A program made the position numbers and the translations under genes. From contig CAVWBB010000003.1 of the NCBI GenBank assembly GCA_963753115.1, positions 124,001-188,000 on the forward strand: a DNA stretch of 64,000 bases. Reading direction: 5' to 3'. The notes beneath the pieces were generated by a model that made no database searches, had not been told where the DNA came from, and worked only from the letters and a program-made list of their open reading frames with translations. This document shows, piece by piece, positions 53,589 to 62,445 of this stretch (positions within the stretch are counted from its first letter, which is position 1; each line of letters begins with the position of its first letter). This DNA comes from Bog-473 sp963753115 (GTDB taxonomy: Bacteria > Actinomycetota > Acidimicrobiia > Acidimicrobiales > RAAP-2).

Positions 53589-54953
53589 ATGCCTTTCGCC
53601 ACCATCAACCCGGCCACCGGAAAGACGGAGAAGGAGTTCCCCGCCCATACCCCCGAGGAGGTGGAGGCGATCCTCGACCGCGCCATGGCCGCCTTCGCCG
53701 AGTACAGGACCACGACGTACGCCGAGCGTTCCCGCCACCTGATCACGGCGGCCGAGTTGCTCGAAGGCGAGGTGCCCGACGTGGCGCGCATCCTCACGAC
53801 CGAGATGGGCAAGACGTTCGCCGCGGCCAAGGCCGAGGTGTCGAAGTGCGCGGTTGGCCTGCGTTGGTTCGCGGACAACGCCGAGGCGCTGCTGGCCGAC
53901 GAGCCGATCACCACCAGCGGTTCGCAGTCCTACGTGCACTACCAGCCCATCGGTGCCGTGTTGGCCATCATGCCGTGGAACTTCCCGATGTGGCAGGTGA
54001 TCCGCTTCGCCGCGCCGGCCCTCATGGTGGGCAACGTCGGCTTGCTGAAGCACGCCTCCAATGTGCCGCAGACAGCGCTGGCCATCGAGGACCTGTTCCG
54101 GCGGGCGGGCCTGCCTGACGGCGCTTTCTCCAATCTGTTCGTGCCGTCGAAGGACATCGCTGCGCTCATCCACGACCCGCGAATCGCCGCGGTGACGCTG
54201 ACGGGGAGTGAGCCCGCCGGGATGTCGGTCGCGGCCGCGGCCGGCGACGCCCTCAAGAAGACCGTGCTCGAGTTGGGCGGGTCCGACCCCTTCATCGTGC
54301 TCGGCAGCGCCGACCTCAATGCCGCCGTGCGCACCGCAGTCACCGCCCGCGTGCAGAACAACGGCCAGTCGTGCATCGCAGCCAAGCGGTTCATCGTCGC
54401 CGACGCGATAGCGGACGAGTTCGAGGCCCGGTTCATCGATTCGATGGACTCGCTGGTCGTGGGCGATCCGTTCGACCCCGCCACCAACATCGGGCCGATC
54501 GTGAGCGAGGCCCAGCGCGACGAGCTGGTGGGCCAGGTCGAAGAGGCCGTGCGGCAGGGCGCGACGGTGAACAACGGCGCGAAGCTGCCCGATGGCGACG
54601 GGTGGTGGTTCCCCCCGACCGTGCTGACGGGCATCACGACCGACATGCCCGTGGCCCGCGAGGAGATCTTCGGCCCGGTGGCGATGGTGATCCGGGTCCC
54701 CGACGTGGAGGCGGCGATCGCTGCGGCCAACGACACCCCATTCGGGCTGGGTTCGAGCGTGTGGACGAAGGACGAGACGGAGATCGCGCGCTGCGTGGAG
54801 GGGATCGAGGCCGGGGCCGTCTTCGTCAACGCCATGGTGGCGTCCATGCCCGAGCTGCCCTTCGGCGGGATCAAGAAGTCGGGCTACGGGCGCGAGCTCT
54901 CCGAGCTCGGGCTCAAGGAGTTCACCAACCCCAAGACCGTCTACGTCGCGTAG
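53589..54953 (+). CDS. NAD(P)-dependent succinate-semialdehyde-type aldehyde dehydrogenase
   Basis: 454 aa. MPWNFPMWQVIRFAAPAL, VTLTGSEPAG, the catalytic Glu in LELGGSDPFIVL (about 237-248) and the nucleophile Cys in NNGQSCIAAKRF (about 257-268). The sequence resembles GabD/SSADH-like enzymes. It could oxidise the aldehyde from polyamine breakdown, linking it to the PuuA/PuuD-like pair. 31 bp after the ligase; probably co-transcribed. Confidence 0.9.
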   Translation: MPFATINPATGKTEKEFPAHTPEEVEAILDRAMAAFAEYRTTTYAERSRHLITAAELLEGEVPDVARILTTEMGKTFAAAKAEVSKCAVGLRWFADNAEALLADEPITTSGSQSYVHYQPIGAVLAIMPWNFPMWQVIRFAAPALMVGNVGLLKHASNVPQTALAIEDLFRRAGLPDGAFSNLFVPSKDIAALIHDPRIAAVTLTGSEPAGMSVAAAAGDALKKTVLELGGSDPFIVLGSADLNAAVRTAVTARVQNNGQSCIAAKRFIVADAIADEFEARFIDSMDSLVVGDPFDPATNIGPIVSEAQRDELVGQVEEAVRQGATVNNGAKLPDGDGWWFPPTVLTGITTDMPVAREEIFGPVAMVIRVPDVEAAIAAANDTPFGLGSSVWTKDETEIARCVEGIEAGAVFVNAMVASMPELPFGGIKKSGYGRELSELGLKEFTNPKTVYVA

Positions 54954-55079
54954 GGGGACTTCGCCCGGCTCCGGCCGCCGGAGGACGACGACGAAATCAG
55001 AGGGAACCTTCGTCGCCGTTCGCTCCAGCGGGGCCAGCGCTCGGGCACCCGATGGTTTGCCGCCGGTGCATCGTCTGGA

Positions 55080-55283
55080 GTGCCGAAGGTCGTGTTCCAG
55101 GTGATTAGGGGCTCGCTCCACAACCAGGTGGTCGCTACCGCGACAGCCACGGCCTACGGGCGGTTGGCCGGGTCCAAGACCAAGACGATTTTCAACGGGA
55201 CCTACACGCTTCAGAGCGTGGCCCCGTATCCCAGCGGACGGAGTGGGACGAGCGCCGGAATCACGGTGCATGTGAGCAACTGA
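55080..55283 (+). pseudogene. Remnant of an Ig-like C-terminal domain
   Basis: About 68 codons, no true start, reading VVFQVIRGSLHNQVVATATA to NGTYTLQSVAPY and ITVHVSN. The same layout occurs at the C-terminus of the convergent acyltransferase (VEFQITGGG, NGMYELQSVCYD, SITVSN), so this is a broken copy of that domain. The rest of its gene is missing from 54954-55079. Confidence 0.5.
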
Positions 55284-55331
55284 CAAAGCGGGCATTTGCA
55301 CGGCCGGCAAAGTCCAGTCACGCGCGCTCCG

Positions 55332-57731
55332 TTAGTTACTGACGGTAATCGAAACCGGTTTGCTTGCCGTTCTCTTGCCTGCGGCGTCGTAACACACGCT
55401 CTGCAGCTCGTACATCCCATTGGTCACTGTTGCGGTGTTCCAATAAGCGAGCCAGCCGAACGTCGTCTTGATCGCGCTGCCAATGAGCCGGGATCGCATT
55501 CCACCGCCCGTGATCTGAAACTCCACTCGGGTGACCGGCAAGTTGTCCGACGAGACTCTTGCGGCCAGCCAAGAATCTCCAGACAAGATTGCGCCTGTCC
55601 GAGGTCGAACAACCTCTGTGAACAGATCAGTTGGCGCCGTCGTCTCGGAGGTGGCGCTCGATGCCGGATGCAAGAGGGCTTGTGCGAGGACTTGCCGAAG
55701 ATACATGGAGTAGGTGGCCGTGAGGTGCAGGCGGTCGAGGTAGACCTCGTCGTTCCCGATAATTGGCGAGCACGTGGCCGAGCAGAACCAAGGAGTTGTG
55801 TCGATATATCCAGCCCCCGCACTGCGGGCAGTTGTCCGCTCGACTTGGGTAAACGGAGAAACGGCGACCGCCCGTGGTGCCGAACAGGCTTCGACGTCCT
55901 GGGTATGGGCCGCCAAACAGGATGGGGCGTCCTTGGGAAGCACGGGAATATTGCCCAAAATCACCTTTCGGGTCTTCGGGGACTTGATGTCCTTGAGGAG
56001 AGTCGACATGCCAGTTCTCCACTGCTTCGCGTTGAAGTAGAAGGTGTCTGACGCCTGGGTGATCACCAAGAGCTTTGGCTTCGCCCGATTTACCCAGTGA
56101 ATGACCCATTGATGGAATTTGCTGCAAATGGTGTAGCGACCACCTATGGGTCCGATCCCTGGCGGATTGATGGGCGTGACGATGTCAGCTGGGCAGCTTG
56201 GCTTGCCGAGGTCAACGAGCTTCCAGTGCGCCTGCAGTGCGATGGAATTCAATGCTTCGAGCCACATCAGCGCGTGAGAGTCTCCGAGAACCACCATCTC
56301 CTGCTTGGCATTGCGGTCGCCCAGGACGCAGATCGGTTCACTGGACTGGGCGACCGTGGGCGTACAGCTGTCATTGAGTTTCCCACCCCAGTCACCGGCT
56401 GCCTGGGCCAGTTCGGGCTCTATGGCGGCGGGCACCTCGGTGATCGACTGAGCCGCGGCGACCTGCTGGAGGACGGCCTTCACGTCTGGTGCCGCGGGGA
56501 CGGCGGTTGCTGTGCGCGGCGTCGAGTCGACCACGATGGCCAACGAGAGGATTGCGACCGTCGCCAATACGATCGCGATTCCCGCGGCAATGGTCGTGCC
56601 CGACGGCAGCTTCCAGTGCCGAATGGGGTTCTCCACGAGGCGGTAGGAGGCCATCGAGACCACGATGGCGAGAAGGATCAACAGAAGGCTCTCGCCGAGA
56701 GGGAGGTTCGTCTTTCCGGCCCGCTCGGCGGCGAGGATCAGGATCGGCCAGTGCCACAGGTACAGCGAGTAGGACCGTTTGCCGAACCATTGGAAGGGCC
56801 CGAGCCCCAGCAACTGCTCAGCTCCTCGACGTGGCACCGCCGCTCCACCGGCGATGACCAGTGCCGCACCGAGCACCGGGATGGCCACCAGTGAACCCGG
56901 ATAGGGCGTCGCCGCCGTAAAGGTGAATGCGGCCAGCGCGATAGCGGCCAGTCCGACCCAGGTGAGCAGAGCCGCGGCCCGAGCCGGGATCCGCCTGAGC
57001 CACGGCGTCCCCACGGCGACGAGCGCTCCGAGGGCCAGCTCCCAAGCCCGGGTGAAGGGGGAGAAGTACGCCGCGGTTGGTTGCGAGGCAGTCTGGGCGA
57101 CCGAGAGCCAGTACGAGGCGACCGTCACCACGACCAACGTGATCGCCATTTTCGTCTGCAAGGACAGACGACTCTTCAGCCGGGCGATGAGCAAGAACAG
57201 GGTGGGATAGACGACGTAGAACTGCTCTTCGACCGATAGCGACCAATAGTTCTGGAGCGGCGAAGGGGGGAGGTTGGCAGTGAAGTAGTTCGTCCCGACT
57301 GCCTCGAAGTGGAAATTCGACAAGAAGACAGCGGCCCAACGACCATCGTCGGCGACGATGTCGCCCGACACGTAGCCGAGCATCAGGTATGAGGCGGCCA
57401 CGACGACGATGATGACCAGCGTCGCCGCGGGAAGGATCCTCCGGAGCCGCCGTGCATAGAAATTCGGAATCGACGTGCGGCCGCTGCCTTGGCGTTCCCG
57501 CAGAAGGAGCCCGGTGATGACGAAACCAGAGATCACGAAGAAGACGTCGACGCCGACATATCCGCCGGTGACCCGGGCCACATCGGCGTGATAGAAGACG
57601 ACGAGCAAGACAGCGACCGCTCGAAGACCTTCCACGTCGGGGCGGAAGCGTCGGTCTTCAGGAGCCGTCCCCGCTTCATCGCCAGTCGCGAGGAAGCGCT
57701 CGTCCAACGCTAGCGAGTTCAAGCCCAGCAT
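55332..57731 (-). CDS. OafA-like membrane acyltransferase with SGNH and Ig-like domains
   Basis: 799 aa from ATG 57731. Acyltransferase-3 domain with about ten helices starts FRPDVEGLRAVAVLLVVFYH (catalytic His) and FVISGFVITGLLLRERQG; the second active-site piece is YSLYLWHWP. An SGNH-hydrolase-like domain follows (VVLGDSHALMWLEA, then the Asp-His pair at DEVYLDRLHLTATYS). Last is an Ig-like domain of about 80 aa ending ITVSN. Such fusions O-acetylate surface polysaccharides or glycans. The extra C-terminal Ig-like domain is uncommon. Divergent from the cysteine desulfurase. Confidence 0.85.
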   Translation of the reverse strand: MLGLNSLALDERFLATGDEAGTAPEDRRFRPDVEGLRAVAVLLVVFYHADVARVTGGYVGVDVFFVISGFVITGLLLRERQGSGRTSIPNFYARRLRRILPAATLVIIVVVAASYLMLGYVSGDIVADDGRWAAVFLSNFHFEAVGTNYFTANLPPSPLQNYWSLSVEEQFYVVYPTLFLLIARLKSRLSLQTKMAITLVVVTVASYWLSVAQTASQPTAAYFSPFTRAWELALGALVAVGTPWLRRIPARAAALLTWVGLAAIALAAFTFTAATPYPGSLVAIPVLGAALVIAGGAAVPRRGAEQLLGLGPFQWFGKRSYSLYLWHWPILILAAERAGKTNLPLGESLLLILLAIVVSMASYRLVENPIRHWKLPSGTTIAAGIAIVLATVAILSLAIVVDSTPRTATAVPAAPDVKAVLQQVAAAQSITEVPAAIEPELAQAAGDWGGKLNDSCTPTVAQSSEPICVLGDRNAKQEMVVLGDSHALMWLEALNSIALQAHWKLVDLGKPSCPADIVTPINPPGIGPIGGRYTICSKFHQWVIHWVNRAKPKLLVITQASDTFYFNAKQWRTGMSTLLKDIKSPKTRKVILGNIPVLPKDAPSCLAAHTQDVEACSAPRAVAVSPFTQVERTTARSAGAGYIDTTPWFCSATCSPIIGNDEVYLDRLHLTATYSMYLRQVLAQALLHPASSATSETTAPTDLFTEVVRPRTGAILSGDSWLAARVSSDNLPVTRVEFQITGGGMRSRLIGSAIKTTFGWLAYWNTATVTNGMYELQSVCYDAAGKRTASKPVSITVSN

Positions 57732-57914
57732 CCCTTCCCCGTGGCCGTGCGAGACTCTAATTCGGAACTGTTGTCTACGAAATTCACCCGAGGCGGTTTC
57801 AATTCGCCACGCGTCGGCCACGGTTCACTCGTCGAGGGACCGACCAGCCGCCTCGCCGGCCACGGCACGCCAGTCGTACGCCGTCCGCTGTACGGGCAGA
57901 CTGGCACGACATCT

Positions 57915-60233
57915 ATGACCTACCTCGACCACGCCGCCACGACGCCGCTACGTCCCGAGGTGGCCGTTGCCATGGCCGAGGTCCACGCTGATTCCGGCGC
58001 CGGGGGTCTGCTGGGCAACCCGACGGGCAGCCACCCGCCGGCCCAGCGGGCGCGACGCCTGCTCGAAGAGGCGCGTGACGAGGTGGCCGCCTATCTCGGC
58101 CGGGATCCCGGCGACATCGTCTTCACCTCCGGTGGCACCGAGTCCGCCAACCTGGCCGTGTTGGGACCGGCCGAGGCGGCGCGCCAAGCAAATGGCGAGG
58201 CGGTGGTCCTGTACTCGGCTGTCGAGCACCCGGCCGTGCGCGAGTCGGCCAAGGCCGCAGCGAGGAGCGGCATCGACGTGCGCGAGTTGCCGGTGGACCA
58301 GTACGGCCTGGTGGATCCTGATGCGCTGGCCCGCACGCTGTCGTCGAAGGTCACGTGCGTGGCGGTGATGACGGCGAACAACGAGACGGGGGTCGTACAG
58401 CCGTTGCCGGATCTCATCGAGGCGGTGCGCTGCTGCGCCCCCAAGGCCTACGTCTTCACCGACGCCGTGCAGGCGGCGCCCTATCTGGACCTGGCCGAGG
58501 TGACGGCGGGCGCCGACCTCGTGTCGCTGAGCGCGCACAAGGTCGGAGGTCCTGTCGGGATCGGCGCACTGGCAGTGCATGGGCGCGTCGTGTTGGAACC
58601 CCGCCAGTACGGCGGAGGGCAAGAGCGCGAGCGGCGGTCCGGGACCCAGGATGTCGCCGGCGCGGTCGGGCTGGCCACGGCGCTGCGCCTGGTGACGGCC
58701 GAGCGTGCCGTGGCCGGGCCGAGGGTCGCCGCACTGCGCGACCGGTTGCGCGACGGCCTCCTCGCTTCCGTGGAGGGCGCCTACGGCACGGTTCCAGCCG
58801 CGGCGACTGCCGCCGGGGTCACGGTATTGCCGGGTCACCTCCATCTGTGCGTGCCCGGAGTCGAGCGGGAGGAGCTCCTGGTGGCGCTGGGGGAGCAGGG
58901 CGTCTGTGTCTCGGGTGGTTCTTCCTGTGCCAGCGGCGCGCTCCAGCCCAGCCACGTCCTCTCCGCCATGGGCGTTCCGCCGGAGCTGGCGGCGGGTGCT
59001 CTGCGCTTCACCCTCGGGTATGGCACGACGGACGCCGACGTCGACCGTGCTCTGGCGGTCGTCCCGGCGGTGGTGGCGTCGCTCCGTCGGCGAGAGCTGA
59101 CGGGGTCGGCGACGGCCGGGTCCCGTTGTTCCCGGTGGCACACTGGTCGCATGCGAGTGCTCGTGGCCATGTCGGGAGGTGTCGATTCCTCCGTTGCGGC
59201 GGCGCTCCTGGTCGAGCAGGGTCACGACGTCGTGGGCGCCACGCTCAAGCTGTGGGGTGGCCCCTCCGACTCCGGGTGCTGCTCCGTCGCCGACGTCGAG
59301 GACGCCCGCCGGGTGGCCCAGCAGCTGGGCATCACCCACCACGTCTTCAACCTGACCGAGGAGTTCGACCGCAAGGTCGTGGCGCCGTACGTGGGAGAGC
59401 ATGCGCGGGGGCGGACACCCAACCCGTGTATCGAGTGCAACCGCTCCATGAAGTTCGATCGACTGCTGCACCGGGCCGACCGTCTCGGCTTCGACCGACT
59501 CGCCACGGGCCATCACGCCCGGGTGTGCCTCGAGGATGACGGTGGGCACGGGCTGCGCAGGGGTGCCGACCCGGCGAAGGACCAGTCGTACGTGCTGTCG
59601 ATGCTGGGCCAGGACTCGCTCGCCCGCGTCCTCTTCCCCGTCGGCGACATGACCAAGGACGACGTCCGGGCCAACGCCCGCCGCCTCGGCCTGCGCACGG
59701 CGGGCAAGCCGGACAGCCAGGACGTGTGCTTCATAGGGAGTGCCGAGGGCCGTGAGGGCTTCTTGTCGCGGCGCGTGGAGCTGCACCCCGCCGAGGTGGT
59801 GGATGGCGAGGGCCGCCCGGCCGGCTCCGTCGACGCGGTCGAGCTCGTCACGGTGGGCCAGCGGCGCGGCATGGGTCACGGGAGCGACGGCAAGCGGCGC
59901 TACGTGACGCATGTCGACGTGGGCGCGCGGCGGGTCACCGTCGGCAGCGCCGCTGAGGCGCTGCGCACGTCGGTGGTGCTGGCCGGTCCGTCTCTCACCT
60001 GGGTCGACCGGCCGCTCGCTCCGGGCGCCCGGGCGGTGGCGCAGGTCAGCGCGCACGGTCGCCCGGTGCCCTGCACGTTGCTGACCCCCGATGGGTCCGG
60101 TGCGCCGGACGTCGGCGCCGGCATGGAGGTCCGCTTCGACGCCCCGCAGCGACCGGTGGCGCCGGGCCAGACGGTGGCGCTCTACGACGCGCTCGACCCC
60201 GACGCCGTCGTGGGCGCGGGTATCGCCGCATAG
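57915..60233 (+). CDS. Cysteine desulfurase fused in frame to tRNA 2-thiouridylase MnmA
   Basis: 772 aa from ATG 57915. Residues 1-400: class V aminotransferase cysteine desulfurase, with YLDHAATTPLRPEV, the PLP Lys in LSAHKVGGPVGIG and the persulfide Cys in SGGSSCASGALQPSH. Residues 413-772: MnmA, with the PP-loop VAMSGGVDSSVAAALL, catalytic Cys pair in NPCIECNRSMKF and KPDSQDVCFIG. The two are joined by about 12 residues (TGSATAGSRCSRW) with no stop codon. Desulfurase-to-MnmA sulfur transfer is established (YrvO/MnmA, IscS/MnmA), so the fusion makes sense. A one-base indel near the join would instead end the desulfurase at TGA 59098. Needs checking against reads. Confidence 0.75.
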   Translation: MTYLDHAATTPLRPEVAVAMAEVHADSGAGGLLGNPTGSHPPAQRARRLLEEARDEVAAYLGRDPGDIVFTSGGTESANLAVLGPAEAARQANGEAVVLYSAVEHPAVRESAKAAARSGIDVRELPVDQYGLVDPDALARTLSSKVTCVAVMTANNETGVVQPLPDLIEAVRCCAPKAYVFTDAVQAAPYLDLAEVTAGADLVSLSAHKVGGPVGIGALAVHGRVVLEPRQYGGGQERERRSGTQDVAGAVGLATALRLVTAERAVAGPRVAALRDRLRDGLLASVEGAYGTVPAAATAAGVTVLPGHLHLCVPGVEREELLVALGEQGVCVSGGSSCASGALQPSHVLSAMGVPPELAAGALRFTLGYGTTDADVDRALAVVPAVVASLRRRELTGSATAGSRCSRWHTGRMRVLVAMSGGVDSSVAAALLVEQGHDVVGATLKLWGGPSDSGCCSVADVEDARRVAQQLGITHHVFNLTEEFDRKVVAPYVGEHARGRTPNPCIECNRSMKFDRLLHRADRLGFDRLATGHHARVCLEDDGGHGLRRGADPAKDQSYVLSMLGQDSLARVLFPVGDMTKDDVRANARRLGLRTAGKPDSQDVCFIGSAEGREGFLSRRVELHPAEVVDGEGRPAGSVDAVELVTVGQRRGMGHGSDGKRRYVTHVDVGARRVTVGSAAEALRTSVVLAGPSLTWVDRPLAPGARAVAQVSAHGRPVPCTLLTPDGSGAPDVGAGMEVRFDAPQRPVAPGQTVALYDALDPDAVVGAGIAA
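59152..60233 (+). CDS. mnmA: tRNA-specific 2-thiouridylase MnmA (possible independent start)
   Basis: 360 aa if translated from ATG 59152, beginning MRVLVAMSGGVDSSVAAALL, exactly where ordinary MnmA proteins start. TTGTTC (59127-59132) and CACACT lie upstream at roughly promoter spacing, so a leaderless transcript is conceivable. Thiolates U34 of tRNA Lys/Glu/Gln. Listed separately because the fusion above may or may not be real. ligA follows after 2 bp. Confidence 0.7.
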
Positions 60234-60235
60234 CA

Positions 60236-62375
60236 GTGGCTGCGGCGAAGGAGCACGCGAACGGGGGCGGTGACGCCGTGCCGCCGAAGGCGGCAGCGCG
60301 TGCCGAGGAATTGCGTGCACTGATCCTGCACAACAACGAGCTGTATCACACGCTCGATGCGCCCGAGATCCCCGACGCCGAATACGACCTCCTCGTGGTG
60401 GAGCTTCGGCAGCTCGAGGCGGACTACCCCGCGCTGGCCTCGCCGGACTCTCCGACGCAGGCAGTCGGGGCGGCACCCTCGGGGCTCTTCCAAGAGGTGC
60501 GGCACCGGGTCCCGATGATGAGCCTCGACAACGCATTCAGCGAGGACGAGCTGCGCGCCTGGTCCGAGCGACTGCGGCGCCAGGCGCCCGACCTCGATCT
60601 CGAGTCACTGGCCTTCTCGTGCGAGCCCAAGGTCGACGGCGTGGCCATGTCGTTGACGTACGAGCGGGGCACGTTCGTGCAAGCCGCGACGCGGGGCGAC
60701 GGCGTGACGGGGGAGGACGTGACGGCGAACATCGTCACGGTGGCGGACGTGCCCAAGAGGACTGGCAAAGGCGGGCGGGCCCTATCCCGACGTGCTCGAG
60801 GTGCGCGGCGAGATCTACATGCCCGTCGCCGAATTCGACGCCATGAACAAGCGGCAGGCCGAGTTGGGGGAGCGCCTCTTCGTCAACCCGCGCAATTCCG
60901 CCGCCGGCGCATTGCGCCAGAAGGACCCGGCGATCACGGCGCAGCGGCCGCTGCACTTCTGGGCCTACGCGATCGGCGTCGTGGAGGGTGCGTCGGCAAC
61001 GGGCAAGTGGCCGGCGGCCACGCAGACCGAGACGCTGGCGCAGCTGCGCAAAGCCGGGTTCCCGGTGAGCCCCGACGCCCGTCAGATCAAGGGGATGACG
61101 GCGGTCGTGGCCCGTTGCGAGGAACTGGCCGAGGAACGCCATCAGCTGGCCTACGAGATCGACGGCGTCGTCACCAAGGTCGACGAGATCGCCCTGCACA
61201 ACGTCCTCGGGGCCACGTCGCGGGCGCCGCGATGGGCCATCGCCTTCAAGTTCCCGCCCGAAGAGCGCACGACCCGGCTCCTCGACATCATGGTCTCCAT
61301 CGGGCGCACCGGGCGGGCGACGCCGTTCGCCCGCCTGGAGCCTGTCTTCGTGGGCGGGTCCACCGTCGGCGTGGCGACGCTGCACAACGAGGACCAGGTG
61401 GCGGCCAAGGACGTCCGGCCGGGCGACCTCGTGATCGTGCGCAAGGCGGGCGACGTCATCCCCGAGGTCGTGGGGCCGGTGCGCGAGGGCCCCGGGGTGC
61501 CGAAGCGCCGCAAGCCGAAGTGGGCGTTCCCGACGACGTGCCCGTCCTGCGGACAGCCGCTGGTGCGTCTGCCAGGGGAGAGCGACACGTATTGCACCAA
61601 CATCGACTGCCCGGCGCAGAGGGTGCAGCGGATCTCGCACTATGCGTCGCGTTCGGCGATGGACATCGAGGGGCTCGGTGAGGAGCGCGTGTTGCAGCTT
61701 GTCGCCGCGGGCCTCCTCCATGACGCCGCCGACCTCTACGACCTCACCACCGAGCAACTTGTCACTCTGGAGCGGTTCGGCGCGGTGTCGGCGGCGAATC
61801 TGGTGGCGGGCATCGATGCCTCACGGAACCAGCCGCTGAGCCGGCTGCTGGTCGCTTTGGGCATCCGGCACGTGGGGCCGACGGGTGCCCGCGCCGTGGC
61901 GCGTGCCTTCGGGTCGCTGGAGGCGATCGCCGCGGCGACGGTGGAGGAGCTGGCGGCGGTCGACGGTGTCGGCGGGATCATCGCGGCGAGCCTCGCCGAG
62001 TTCGTGACGGCGGACACCAACGTGGCCGTGATCGCGCGGCTGCGCGAGGCCGGCGTGACCATGACGGAGCCGGGGTCCGGTCCCGCCGGGACGTCGGATG
62101 GCGGAGCCGGGGCGGCGGCCCTCCCGCAGACGCTGGAAGGCAAGACGGTGGTGGTCACCGGGGGGGTCCCCGACTACACGCGCGAGGAGGCCGAAGAGGC
62201 GATTCTGGCCCGGGGCGGCAAGTCGCCCGGCAGCGTGTCGAAGAAGACGTTCGTGCTCGTGGTGGGCGAATCGCCCGGCGCCAGCAAGCTCAAGAAGGCC
62301 GACGAGCTCGGCATCCCGACCGTGGACGGAGGGTCGTTCCAGGACCTCCTCGAAACCGGCGAATTTCCCGGGTGA
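60236..62375 (+). CDS. ligA: NAD-dependent DNA ligase, one frameshift
   Basis: Essential replication and repair ligase. The adenylation Lys is K132 in CEPKVDGVAMSL, followed by the OB domain (VSIGRTGRATPFARLEPVFV), zinc finger (CPSC...CTNIDCP), HhH repeats and a C-terminal BRCT domain (LEGKTVVVTGGVPDYTREEA). The frame breaks after VADVPKRTGKGG and resumes PYPDVLEVRGEIYMPVAEF; one base too many in the G-rich run 60771-60780. Corrected length 712 aa. Since ligA is essential this is most likely a sequence error. GTG start 2 bp after mnmA. Confidence 0.92.
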
Positions 62376-62445
62376 GCGCGGCCGTTGCAGGTAGGGGGGT
62401 GTCCACCGAACGAGCGTCCGCACTCGGTAGCCTGATTCCGCCCCG

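Noticed and set aside
51257..53914. An 885-aa frame including Sir2
   Set aside because: Residues 1-616 are antisense to the acyl-CoA ligase and carry no domain.
57948..60536. An 862-aa minus-strand frame opposite the desulfurase-MnmA gene
   Set aside because: Same shadow effect; His/Arg-rich, no fold.
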